A stretch of DNA of 64,000 nucleotides from Acidobacteriota bacterium (GTDB taxonomy: Bacteria; Acidobacteriota; Thermoanaerobaculia; Multivoradales; Multivoraceae), in NCBI GenBank assembly GCA_003388555.1, contig QQVD01000037.1, positions 62,001 to 126,000 of the forward strand, written 5' to 3'. The notes beneath the pieces were generated by a model. That model did no database searches. It saw nothing but the letters and a program-made list of their open reading frames with translations, and had not been told where the DNA came from. Positions 51,828-60,554 of this stretch are shown here, piece by piece (positions within the stretch are counted from its first letter, which is position 1; each line of letters starts with the position of its first letter). A program made the translations under genes and the position numbers.

Positions 51828-54584
51828 TCACTCCTCGCGGTGCCAGCTGCTCGGCGGGCTGGTGGACGCGATCAGGTCGCTCAGGAAAAGGCCGTTGAGG
51901 AACAGCTTGGAGGTGCCGAACCAGATCGAGCGGAAGTTCGGGTTGTCGGCCATCAGCACCACCAGGCCGCGACCGGTGCGCGCGGCGACCACCGCCGGCG
52001 TGCCGGCGAGACGGATCTGGTTCTCGGGCGAGATGTAGCCGCTGAGGCGGGGCGGGTCGAGGTAGCGGCCGACGACCTCGTAGGGGTTCTCGCGCGAACG
52101 CAGGACGGCGGCGTCGCTGCGGAAGAGGGCGATCTCCGGATCGTCGTACCCGTACAGCAGCGGATGGGTCGGATCGAAGCGGGCGCCGAGGATGGTGCCT
52201 CCGATCAACTGGGCGGCGCGCTCGCGCTGGTAGTCGGCGTAGGCCCTCGGCTCCTCGTCGTCGAGCATCGGTTCCGCCTCGTCGCCGCCGTTGTCGTCGT
52301 CGTGGTCGGCGATGCGATCCTGCAGCCAGCGCGCTCCTCCCTGCACTCCGATCAGGACGCCACCCGATCGCGACCAGGAGAGCAGCTCGTCGGCGGCACG
52401 TTCCGACAGCCCGTAGCCGCCGTGGGGGAGCACGACGTGGGTGTAGCGGTCGAGATCGGCGCGCCCGACATCCTCCACGTCGAGCAGCGTGGTGGCGATC
52501 CGGAACCTGTAGTCGAGCAGGTGCCAGATCTCGCCCACCGCGTAGCTGCTGGTTCCCTCACCCGAGAGGACGGCCACCCGCGGCAGCTCCACCGGCCTGA
52601 GGCTCGGTGAGCCGAGGTCGACTCCCGAGGTGGCGAGCCCGCGGGTGACACGGTACACCTCGACTCCGTCGCGGCTGGCCACGGTGCGTGCGAGCGCCTC
52701 CAGCGCGTCGGCGTCGAGCCCTTCCGCCAGCGCCACCGGGACGAGCACCGTGCCGCGTGCGAACGACTGCACCCCGCGGTCGGTCTGCAGATCGAGCGGT
52801 TCGATCGCCACCCGGGCTCGAGCTCCCGAGGCGAGGAAGCTGGCCAGGGCGCGCGGCGCGTAGTACCCGTTCCAACGGAAGGCGTAGGCGAGTGTCGGCT
52901 GGTCGCGGCTCGGCTCGGTGAGCGATGCGGCGAGATCGCTGGCGGGTCGGGCCGGCGCCAGGTCGGGAGCCGGCGCGCTGCGCGGCAGGGCGGCGACCCG
53001 GGCGCCGAAGGCGTAGGGCAGGCTCCAGGTCGAGACGTCGTAGAAGATGTCGTCGGTGAACTCGGTCAGCGGCTCGAACAGCGAACGCACCAGCGTCGCC
53101 TGCGGCTGTTCGAGAGGCACGAACCAACTGCTCCCGGCCGGGAACCTGGCATCGCCGACGACGATGTTCTGGCTCAGCGGCCTGGCCTCGATGCGGTGCT
53201 GCTCGAAGAAGTCGAGCAGGTGGAAGGCGCGGCCGAGATCGCCCCCGAGGTGGACCAGCCAGCCGCGCTCGTCGGCCTGCGCCGCGGCGCGCTCGGCCGA
53301 CTGGGCGAAGTCGTGCTGGTGTTGCAGCAGCTCACGGCGCAGCGCCACCGCGCCGCGCAGCGACGACAGCGCGGCGTGGAACTGGTTGCTGATGGTGAAG
53401 GGGAAGCGCAGCACGCCGTTGTCCGTGTCGCGGGCGTGGCCGTCCGATCCGGCCTGCTCGAAGAGGATGCCGATCGACCCTTGGAGGTCGGGGTAGGTCG
53501 ACCCCTTGCCCGGATAGAAGTCGTCGAAGCCCTCCTGGGAGTAGTAGAGGCGCTGCGCGGCGTCGAGCGCGTCGGCGTGGTACTGCGCCAGCTGGCCGGT
53601 CAGCTCGAGGTTGCTCTGCGGGATCAGCGGATTGGTGCGCTCCGGGACCCCCGGCTGGAAGAAGAAGGTGGCATCCGGGCCCATCTCGTGGTGGTCGGTG
53701 AGCAGGTTGGGGCGCCAGTCGTGGAAGGTGGCCAGTCGGTTGCGTGTCTCCGGCTGTTGCGCCAGCAGCCAGTCGCGGTTGAGATCGAACAGGTAGTGGT
53801 TGGTCCGTCCGCGGGGCCAGGGCTCGCGGTGCTCACGGGTCTGCGGATCGGTGACCGCTTCGGCGCCGCGGGTGCTGTCGACCCAGGCGGCGAAGCGGGC
53901 CAGGCCGTCGGGATTGAAAGACGGATCGAGCAGGATGACGGCTTCGTCGAGCCACTTGTCGACTTCGCCGCCGCGCTGCGCGGCGAGGTGGTAGGCGACC
54001 AGCAACGCCGCGTTGGCGCCGCTCGGTTCGTTGCCGTGGATCGAGAAGCCAAGCAGCACGACGACGGGGTCGCTCTCGGCGGGGTCCCGGCGGCCGGCGG
54101 CGACCTCGAGGTGCTGGCGCCGGATCTCCTCGAGGCGTGTGTGGTTCTCGGGCGAGGTGATCACCAGCAGCGGCTGCGGCCTGCGCTCGTGCGTGTGTCC
54201 CTGGATTCGCAGCTCGACCCGCGGCGAGGCGGCGGCCAGGCGTTCGAGATACGGCACCATCTGTTCCGGCCGCACGTGCCAGGCGCCGACCTCGTAGCCG
54301 AGCGAGTCGGCCGGCCGCGGCACCGCCGGATCGTGGTCGCCGTCCTGCACCAGGTCGGAGACGCGGATGCCCTCGCCGGCTCCGATGGCGCGTTGGGTGG
54401 CGATCTGGGCCGCGGCGAGAGGTCCGCCGACGAGGGCCAGGAGCACGACGACGGCGCCGGCCGTCGCGGCGACCGCCAGGCGCCCGCTGGTCGAGGCGAT
54501 CGATGCGGTCCCGGCGGGTCGCGAGGACAGGGTGTGGTGGGGGATCCCGAGAAGGGTGGATCGGCGCGACCTGGTCCGCTGCAT
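51828..54584 (-). CDS. Exported M14 family zinc carboxypeptidase, long form
   Basis: A 918-residue secreted peptidase. The ATG at 54584 has GGAG 5 bases upstream; the longer in-frame extension upstream is not coding in character. A hydrophobic signal segment (LAVAATAGAVVVLLALVGGPLAA) is followed by the M14 catalytic domain: LGYEVGAWHVRPEQMVPYL, LLGFSIHGNEPSGANAALL (zinc His and Glu), LLDPSFNPDGLARF, FDLNRDWL, LLTDHHEMG and later ILFEQAGSDG with the likely catalytic Glu. The remaining ~450 residues include a glutamine-amidotransferase-like region (VVLPHGGYGLSERAADELL, GVLIGVQGGARWLQDRIA), a layout known in M14 relatives of this phylum. Probable function: digestion of peptides outside the inner membrane. 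Confidence 0.87.
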   Translation of the reverse strand: MQRTRSRRSTLLGIPHHTLSSRPAGTASIASTSGRLAVAATAGAVVVLLALVGGPLAAAQIATQRAIGAGEGIRVSDLVQDGDHDPAVPRPADSLGYEVGAWHVRPEQMVPYLERLAAASPRVELRIQGHTHERRPQPLLVITSPENHTRLEEIRRQHLEVAAGRRDPAESDPVVVLLGFSIHGNEPSGANAALLVAYHLAAQRGGEVDKWLDEAVILLDPSFNPDGLARFAAWVDSTRGAEAVTDPQTREHREPWPRGRTNHYLFDLNRDWLLAQQPETRNRLATFHDWRPNLLTDHHEMGPDATFFFQPGVPERTNPLIPQSNLELTGQLAQYHADALDAAQRLYYSQEGFDDFYPGKGSTYPDLQGSIGILFEQAGSDGHARDTDNGVLRFPFTISNQFHAALSSLRGAVALRRELLQHQHDFAQSAERAAAQADERGWLVHLGGDLGRAFHLLDFFEQHRIEARPLSQNIVVGDARFPAGSSWFVPLEQPQATLVRSLFEPLTEFTDDIFYDVSTWSLPYAFGARVAALPRSAPAPDLAPARPASDLAASLTEPSRDQPTLAYAFRWNGYYAPRALASFLASGARARVAIEPLDLQTDRGVQSFARGTVLVPVALAEGLDADALEALARTVASRDGVEVYRVTRGLATSGVDLGSPSLRPVELPRVAVLSGEGTSSYAVGEIWHLLDYRFRIATTLLDVEDVGRADLDRYTHVVLPHGGYGLSERAADELLSWSRSGGVLIGVQGGARWLQDRIADHDDDNGGDEAEPMLDDEEPRAYADYQRERAAQLIGGTILGARFDPTHPLLYGYDDPEIALFRSDAAVLRSRENPYEVVGRYLDPPRLSGYISPENQIRLAGTPAVVAARTGRGLVVLMADNPNFRSIWFGTSKLFLNGLFLSDLIASTSPPSSWHREE

Positions 54585-55175
54585 GGAGACTCCGGTTGGC
54601 TGGGTCGGATCGGAGAGCGCTCGTCGGGCGAGCGGCCGCGTGCCGCTGACGGTGGTCTGGCGGTGAGGCGGCGTGGGAGCTTGGTGGAGAGGCGGGTCGG
54701 GAGAAGTGGAGACGGTGCCGAGGGACGGGGGCGTCTCCCTCTTGATGTGGGCCGGCGCCGTCGCGGCGAGGGCAGAGTCTAAGCGGCCGCCGGTTGGCGG
54801 GCGAGGACCGCCGAGGTGCTGGACCGTCGCCGTCGCCGTACTGTTTCGTGGCCTCGACGGCCCGCACTGCGTCGCCGTCGCGGCTGATGTAGGATCTGCG
54901 GCGCGGCGACGGCGCACGGACTCCGTTCTTTCGTGCGACGGCCGCGGGCCGAGCTGCGGCCTTCGCGCCCGGCGTCAGGCCCCACGACCGGAACACGCGG
55001 TCGAACGGCACAACGTGAGCAGCGCGAAGCGCGTCGCGCTCCTGCGGGGAGCGGGGCGGCGCCACGCCCGGGGAGCCTCGGGCCCGGCGCGAGCTCGCCA
55101 GGCCGACGGGGAGTTCGTCCACCGTCGGAGCGGCGAGCCGATCGGAGGAACCGTTGCAGCGAAGGAGGAGATGCG
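54585..55175. other. Divergent intergenic region with promoter-like sites on both strands
   Basis: No gene is supported across these 591 bases. On the minus strand TAGACT (54781-54776) could serve the M14 gene, with a ~185-base leader. On the plus strand TAGGAT at 54890-54895 is a possible -10 for the ABC operon, without a good -35. AAGGAGGAG at 55162-55170 is the ribosome-binding site for the ATPase gene. Confidence 0.4.
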
Positions 55176-56156
55176 ATGGGTGAGATCCCGCCGGTGGAAC
55201 GGGCGGAGACACTGATCGAGGTGCGTGCGCTGAGCAAGCACTACGGCCGCATCCGCGCCGTCGACTCGATCGACTTCACGGTGCGGCGCGGCGACGTGCT
55301 CGCCTTCCTCGGCCCCAACGGCGCCGGCAAGACGACGGCGATGAAGATGATCACCGGCTTCCTCGAGCCGGATGCGGGAACCGTGCACATCGCGGGGCGT
55401 CTGGTGCACCCTCGCGAGATCGAGGTGCGGCGGCGGATCGGCTACCTGCCGGAGAACGCCCCCGCGTACGGCGAGATGACGGTGCTCGGCTTCCTCGAGT
55501 TCGTCGCCGACGCTCGCCAGCTGGCGGATCCCCGCCGGGCGATCGATCGGGTGGTCGAGCTGACGACGCTGGGCGACGTGCGCGGGCAGACGATCGAGAC
55601 CCTCTCCAAGGGCTTCAAGCGTCGGGTCGGCCTCGCCCAGGCCCTGATCCACGACCCCGACGTGCTGATCCTCGACGAGCCCACCGACGGTCTCGATCCG
55701 AACCAGAAGGCGCTGGTGCAGGATCTGCTGGGCAGTCTCGCCGGCAACAAGGCGATCGTGTTGTCGACCCACATCCTCGACGAGGCGGAGCGCATCTGCA
55801 ACCGGGCGCTCATCCTGTCGCAGGGCCGCATCCTGGTCGACGCGACGCCGGGCGAGCTGATGCGTCGGGCGCCGGGCCACAACTCGGTGCTGGTCGCCTT
55901 CCGCGGCGAGGTCCCGGCCGATCTGGCGGCGAGGATCGCAGCCGAGGCCTGGTGCGAGCGCTGCGCCGCCGTCGCGCTTCCCGCGGCGCCGGGATCGAGC
56001 CCGGCCGCCGCACTGGAGGTGGTGCCGAGGGATTCCGAGAACCGCCTGTCCGAGGTGCTCGAGCTGGTGCGCTCCTACGACGTCAGCGACGTGCGCCTGC
56101 ACGAGGGGCGACTCGACGATCTGTTCCGCGAAGTGACGAAAGGGGTGGCGGCGTGA
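55176..56156 (+). CDS. ABC transporter ATP-binding protein (GldA/CcmA type)
   Basis: A 326-residue ABC ATPase. Walker A GPNGAGKTT (46-54), Q-loop region GYLPENAPAYGEMTV, signature ETLSKGFKRRVGLAQALI, Walker B VLILDEPTDGLDP and switch STHILDEAE are all intact. The C-terminal ~90 residues are the extra domain seen in GldA-like ATPases. ATG 55176 is supported by AAGGAGGAG just upstream; another ATG five bases earlier is out of frame. It powers the permease encoded next (stop and GTG overlap). Confidence 0.92.
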   Translation: MGEIPPVERAETLIEVRALSKHYGRIRAVDSIDFTVRRGDVLAFLGPNGAGKTTAMKMITGFLEPDAGTVHIAGRLVHPREIEVRRRIGYLPENAPAYGEMTVLGFLEFVADARQLADPRRAIDRVVELTTLGDVRGQTIETLSKGFKRRVGLAQALIHDPDVLILDEPTDGLDPNQKALVQDLLGSLAGNKAIVLSTHILDEAERICNRALILSQGRILVDATPGELMRRAPGHNSVLVAFRGEVPADLAARIAAEAWCERCAAVALPAAPGSSPAAALEVVPRDSENRLSEVLELVRSYDVSDVRLHEGRLDDLFREVTKGVAA

Positions 56157-57001
56157 GCGCGCAGGATCGAGGGACGATCGCTTCCACCGGAGCCGGCTCG
56201 GCCGCGACGCCGCGCGCCGAGCCGGCGGCACCTGGAGAGAGCAGCTTCGGAGGCGCCCGCTTCGCCGGCTGGCGAGCCGTCTTCCGGCGTGAGTTCCGGA
56301 GCTACTTCGCCACTCCGCTCGGCTACATCTTCCTGGTCCTCTTCCTCCTCGCCAGCGGCTACCTGATGGTGTCTCGCGACTTCGGCCGCTTCCTCGAGCT
56401 GCGCCAGGCCAGCCTCGATCCGCTGTTCACCTACATCCCGTGGCTCTTCTCGGTGGTGGTGCCCGCGGTCGCCATGCGGCTGTGGGCCGAGGAGCGCAAG
56501 AGCGGTACCGTGGAGCTGCTGCTGACGCTGCCGGTGACCCTCGAGGGCACCTACCTCGGCAAGTTCCTCGCCGGCTTGAGCTTCCTCGGCGTCGGCCTGG
56601 CGCTGACCTGGCCGGCGGTGCTGCAGGTGGCGCGCCTGGGCTCGCCCGACTGGGGTCACGTGCTCGCCGGCTACCTCGGCTGTGTGCTCACCGCGGCGGC
56701 CTTCCTCGCCGTCGGGATGCTCTTCTCGGCGCTGTCGAAGAACCAGGTCGTCGCCTTCATCCTCGCGGTCGCCGCCTGCGTCAGCTTCCTGCTGGTCGGC
56801 CTGCCGCAGACGCAGGAGGCGGTCGGCCTCTGGCTCGGTGGCTACGCGGAGCGACTGGTCGCGAGCCTCAGCCTGGTCGATCACTTCGAGACCCTGACCC
56901 GCGGCCTGCTCGAAGTGCGGGCGCTGCTGTTCTACCTGGTGTTCACCGTGGTCTGGCTGGCTGGCGGCGCCCTGGTGCTGGGCCAGACCAAGACCTCGTA
57001 G
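56153..57001 (+). CDS. ABC-2 type permease (GldF-like)
   Basis: A 282-residue membrane protein. After a disordered, Ala-rich start, the first helix region WRAVFRREFRSYFATPLGYIFL is typical of GldF-like ABC-2 permeases. Five more helices follow, with AMRLWAEERKSGTVELLLTLPV in the cytoplasmic loop that contacts the ATPase. GTG 56153 overlaps the ATPase stop (GTGA). In Bacteroidota GldF works with GldG and GldA in gliding; in other phyla the same trio is widespread and its cargo unknown. Confidence 0.87.
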   Translation: MSAQDRGTIASTGAGSAATPRAEPAAPGESSFGGARFAGWRAVFRREFRSYFATPLGYIFLVLFLLASGYLMVSRDFGRFLELRQASLDPLFTYIPWLFSVVVPAVAMRLWAEERKSGTVELLLTLPVTLEGTYLGKFLAGLSFLGVGLALTWPAVLQVARLGSPDWGHVLAGYLGCVLTAAAFLAVGMLFSALSKNQVVAFILAVAACVSFLLVGLPQTQEAVGLWLGGYAERLVASLSLVDHFETLTRGLLEVRALLFYLVFTVVWLAGGALVLGQTKTS

Positions 57002-57015
57002 CGGGGAGTGACCGA

Positions 57016-59103
57016 ATGAGCTGGAAGAGTCGTGGACTGACCCTGGCCCTGCTCGGGCTGATCGCCCTGTTCTCGCTGCACCTGATCGATCGTTGGCTCT
57101 CCTCGGTCCGTGTCGACCTCACCGACGGCGATCTCTACTCGCTGTCCGAGGGCAGCGCGGCGCTGCTCGAGCGCATGGGCGAGGAGGGTACGAAGCCGGT
57201 CGACGTGACGCTGTTCTTCTCCGAGACCACCGGCAAGACGCTGCCCAAGTTCGTCAAGGACTTCATCGCCTACGAGCGCTATCTGCGCAGCCTGCTGGGC
57301 GAATACGAGCGGCGCTCCGACGGCCGCATCCGGGTGCGCTTCGTCGACCCGGTGCCGGACTCGGACGAGGCGGAGGAGGCGGCCGAGTTCGGGCTCGACG
57401 GCAAGCTGATCAACCAGAACGGCGATCTCTTCTACTTCGGCCTGGCGTTCGAGACCGAGACCGGCAGCCGGGAGGTGATCGACTTCCTGTGGCCGAACGA
57501 GCAGGCGACGGTGGAGTACGAGATCTCCAGGACCCTGCATCAGCTGGTCTGGCCGGAGAAGAAGAAGGTCGGGGTGCTCTCCTCGCTGGAGATCTTCGGC
57601 GGCGCCCAGGATCCCTTCATGGCCCAGATGATGGCGGCCCAGGGGCGCCAGCCGGCGCAGAAGTGGATCGCGGTCGAGCTGCTCGAACAGCTCTACGAGG
57701 TCGAGCCGATCGACGCCGACGCCGACACCATCTCCAGCGACGAGATCGACCTGCTGGTGGTGATCCACCCCAAGGACCTGCCGACGCGCACCCTCTCGGC
57801 GATCGACGAGTACGTGGTACGAGGTGGCAGCGCCCTGGTCTTCGTCGACCCGTACTCGATCGAGGATCCGCCGCCGCAGGACCCGCAGCAGCCTTGGCTG
57901 GCGATGCAGTACGAGCCGTCGTCAGACCTCGATCCGTTGCTCGAGGCCTGGGGGGCTGCGGTCGGCGGCGGGTTCGCGGTCGACCTCGACCTCGCGGTGC
58001 GGCGCCCGGTCAGCGCCCGCGGCGCCGCCGAGGCGGTGATCTACGATCTGGCGCTCGGCGGCGAGCAGTGGGAGGAGACGGTCGACACCAGCTCGCCGAT
58101 CCTCCAGGGCCTCGCCGATCTGCGCTTCCTGCTCGCCGGCACGATCGAGCTCGCTGACGATGCGGCAGCCGGTTCCGACGCGGCGAGTCAGTCCGCCTCG
58201 GCGGCCACCGAGGCTGCGCGGAGCCCGTCGCCCGGCGACGGCGGTCTGCGCCGCGAGGTCCTGATCCGCACCACTTCGGCGGGCGCCGAGCTGCAGGTCG
58301 AGCCCGGCTTCGCCAGCGACGGCGGGCTCGGGTACACCGACCTCAACGATCCCGCCAAGCTGCGTGACAGCTACCGGCCAGGCGAGCGTCCGGTGGTGCT
58401 CGCGGCCCTGGTGCGCGGGCGCTTCCCCAGCGCCTATCCGGACGGTGCCGAGTACCCGAGCGAGGAGCCCGAGCGGCCGCCGAACCTGCCGCCGGGCATC
58501 GAGCTCCCGCCACCGCCGGACGCCGAGATGATCACCCGCCCGCCGGTACCGGAAGAGGAGCGCGGCGAGGGAGCGGTGATGGTCTTCGCCGACGCCGACT
58601 TCCTCTCCGACCAGATCGCCTTCGTGTCGAACCCGTTCGGGCTCGTGCAGGCAGCCAACGACAACCACCGCGTCTTTCTCAACGCCATCGACTTCCTGCT
58701 CGGTGACCGCGACCTGATGGCGATCCGTGCCGCCAAGGAGCTCGATCGCCCGTTCGAGAAGTTCGACGAGATCGAGGCGGAGGCGGAGAAGGAGACGCTC
58801 GATCGCGAGCGCCAGATCCGCGCCGACATCGAGCAGTTCCAGGAGGAGCTGCGCGCCAAGCAGAGCGAGATCACCTCGCGCAACGCGGCGCTCTTCCAGA
58901 AGAACCTGCAGGACGAGGTGGACCAGCTCAACGAGCGCATCGTCGAGGCCAACCGCGAGCTGCGCGAGATCCGCAAGGGTCGGCGCGAGGCGATCGAGCG
59001 CCAGGAGTCGCTGGTGCGCTTCTCGGTGATGGGATGGATGCCTCTGGTGCTGCTGGCGCTCGGAGTCTGGCTGGCCTACCGGCGCCGTCAGGCGGCGTCC
59101 TGA
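57016..59103 (+). CDS. GldG-like ABC-associated membrane protein
   Basis: A 695-residue protein with one N-terminal helix (LALLGLIALFSLHLIDRW), a large extracytoplasmic part and a C-terminal helix (FSVMGWMPLVLLALGVWLAY). RVDLTDGDLYSLSEGSAALL is the GldG/ABC-accessory signature. The body has KVGVLSSLEIFGGAQDPFM, ALVFVDPYS and AVMVFADADFLSDQIAFVS, reminiscent of a class-I glutamine-amidotransferase-like fold without its catalytic residues. A coiled coil lies near residues 590-660. ATG 57016 is 14 bases after the permease stop, with GGGGAG upstream. It probably forms a complex with the permease at the inner membrane. Confidence 0.85.
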   Translation: MSWKSRGLTLALLGLIALFSLHLIDRWLSSVRVDLTDGDLYSLSEGSAALLERMGEEGTKPVDVTLFFSETTGKTLPKFVKDFIAYERYLRSLLGEYERRSDGRIRVRFVDPVPDSDEAEEAAEFGLDGKLINQNGDLFYFGLAFETETGSREVIDFLWPNEQATVEYEISRTLHQLVWPEKKKVGVLSSLEIFGGAQDPFMAQMMAAQGRQPAQKWIAVELLEQLYEVEPIDADADTISSDEIDLLVVIHPKDLPTRTLSAIDEYVVRGGSALVFVDPYSIEDPPPQDPQQPWLAMQYEPSSDLDPLLEAWGAAVGGGFAVDLDLAVRRPVSARGAAEAVIYDLALGGEQWEETVDTSSPILQGLADLRFLLAGTIELADDAAAGSDAASQSASAATEAARSPSPGDGGLRREVLIRTTSAGAELQVEPGFASDGGLGYTDLNDPAKLRDSYRPGERPVVLAALVRGRFPSAYPDGAEYPSEEPERPPNLPPGIELPPPPDAEMITRPPVPEEERGEGAVMVFADADFLSDQIAFVSNPFGLVQAANDNHRVFLNAIDFLLGDRDLMAIRAAKELDRPFEKFDEIEAEAEKETLDRERQIRADIEQFQEELRAKQSEITSRNAALFQKNLQDEVDQLNERIVEANRELREIRKGRREAIERQESLVRFSVMGWMPLVLLALGVWLAYRRRQAAS

Positions 59104-59150
59104 GGCTCGAGTCGCGAACAGTGAAGCCCGACCAGACGGAGACTGCCCCG

Positions 59151-60191
59151 ATGCAAGAGTGGAACAAGAGACTCGCCGTCGCCGCCGCCGTGCTGCTGGC
59201 GCTGTCGGCGTTCAGCTACTGGGACGAGATCTCGCGCGCCGACCGCTTCGAGCGCGGTCAGAAGCTGCTGCAGAGCCTGGATCCGGACGAGATCGCCACC
59301 ATCGTGCTGCGCGAGGGGGGCGAGACCCTGACCCTCGAGCGCCAGGGCGAGGGTTTCGTGGTGCGCGAGGCCGGTGGCTACCGGGCCCGCAACGACGCCA
59401 TCAACCGGCTGATCCGCAACCTGCTCGAGGTCGAGCTCGACCGGCGGGTCGGTGCGGGAGAGCAGCGCGCCGCGGAGCTCGGGCTCACCGGCGAGCAGGC
59501 CAGCGAAGGAGCGATCGAGGTGACCTTCCTCGGCGCCAGCGGATCGGAGATGGTGCGGGTCTCCTTCGCCGAAGCGACGGACGCCGAGAACGCGAGCTAT
59601 GCCTGGCGCGCCTCGGGTGAGGAGAGCGCCGTCTTCCTCACCAGCTCACGCGTCTTCCTCGACGCCGCCGAGGCCGACTACCTCGATCGGGAGCTGGTCG
59701 AACATCCGGCCGCCGACGTGGTGCGCATCGAAGGAGCGGACTTCCTGCTCGAGCGCGCCGAGGGCGGCGACCTCGAGCTGGTGCAGCCGGCGGCGGGAGA
59801 AGCTCAGCGCGGCGAGGTCAGCCGGCTGACCTCGCTGGTCAACCGGCTGCGCTTCGACGAGGTCTTCGTCGCCGATGCGCCCGAGGTCGCCGATCTCGAC
59901 TTCGACCGCCAGCTGCGCTTCGAGCTCGAAGACCAGAGCGGCTACCTGTTCGAGAGCGCTCGTCGGGGCGACGAGCACTTCCTGCGCCTGCGCGCCACGT
60001 ACGGCGTCGACCGGATCGAGATCACCCGCGAGGAGAGTGACGAGGAGCTCGAGGAGAAGTCCGCGATCCTCAAACGCAGCGACGAGGTGGCGCGGTTCAA
60101 CGAGTACCACGGCAGCTGGATCTACCGGCTCGAGTCGTTCGACGGCGAGAAGCTCGACATCGGCGCCGAGGAGCTCATCGGGGGTGAGTGA
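59151..60191 (+). CDS. DUF4340 protein of the ABC operon
   Basis: A 346-residue protein with one N-terminal helix (KRLAVAAAVLLALSAFSYW) and a repetitive periplasmic part. DUF4340 blocks: DEIATIVLREGGETLTLERQ, FVVREAGGYRARNDAINRLI, VFLTSSRVFLDAAEADYLDR and HGSWIYRLESFDGEKL; the repeat unit (strand-strand-helix) occurs about twice. DUF4340 proteins are routinely encoded at the end of GldF/GldG-type ABC operons, as here. The start ATG 59151 is chosen over GTG 59121 because the helix begins right behind it; the gap to the previous gene is 47 bases. Confidence 0.82.
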   Translation: MQEWNKRLAVAAAVLLALSAFSYWDEISRADRFERGQKLLQSLDPDEIATIVLREGGETLTLERQGEGFVVREAGGYRARNDAINRLIRNLLEVELDRRVGAGEQRAAELGLTGEQASEGAIEVTFLGASGSEMVRVSFAEATDAENASYAWRASGEESAVFLTSSRVFLDAAEADYLDRELVEHPAADVVRIEGADFLLERAEGGDLELVQPAAGEAQRGEVSRLTSLVNRLRFDEVFVADAPEVADLDFDRQLRFELEDQSGYLFESARRGDEHFLRLRATYGVDRIEITREESDEELEEKSAILKRSDEVARFNEYHGSWIYRLESFDGEKLDIGAEELIGGE

Positions 60192-60366
60192 GCCGGACCG
60201 CGCTGAGGCCTCGCGCCGCCTCGCGGCAGCGCCGCTGCCTGCCGCCGCCTCCGGCAACCTCGTGAAGCCCTCTCGACGCTCCTCCGGAGCCGCTTCGGTA
60301 AAGGACTGATTCTTCTGCATTTAGTGGTGCGCGTCCCGGTCACCGCAAGATCTTGTGGTCGGGGAC

Positions 60367-60395
60367 TTGCCAGTTCTTCACAAACTCTCTACTTT
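60367..60395 (+). promoter_or_regulatory. Promoter of the TonB-dependent receptor gene
   Basis: TTGCCA at 60367-60372 and TACTTT at 60390-60395 are exactly 17 bases apart in the only AT-rich stretch of this gap. Transcription would begin near 60402, giving a ~150-base leader. The gap 60192-60366 shows no gene. Confidence 0.55.
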
Positions 60396-60438
60396 CCGGT
60401 CAACAAAGGTTCATCCGGACCCTGCGGAGGCGCTGGTA

Positions 60439-60468
60439 CGCTGCACTGCAGCGAAGGGTGTCAGACCC
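60439..60468 (+). promoter_or_regulatory. Two hairpins in the receptor leader
   Basis: CGCTGCA-C-TGCAGCG (60439-60453) and GGGT-GTCAG-ACCC (60456-60468) lie back to back in the presumed 5' leader, about 70 bases before the ribosome-binding site AGGAGGTAA (60537-60545). They may affect message stability or translation. I do not recognise a known riboswitch. Confidence 0.4.
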
Positions 60469-60554
60469 ATCAGGTTCGAACACAGGAACGCCGCCGCTCG
60501 GTGCCCCCGCCCGGGGAGTGCCGGCTCGCGGCCATCAGGAGGTAATCCACAGCC

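Noticed and set aside
60456-60490. A tRNA-like T-loop (GGTTCGAA) in the receptor leader.
   Set aside because: The flanking bases do not form the T-stem and no acceptor or anticodon arm can be drawn.
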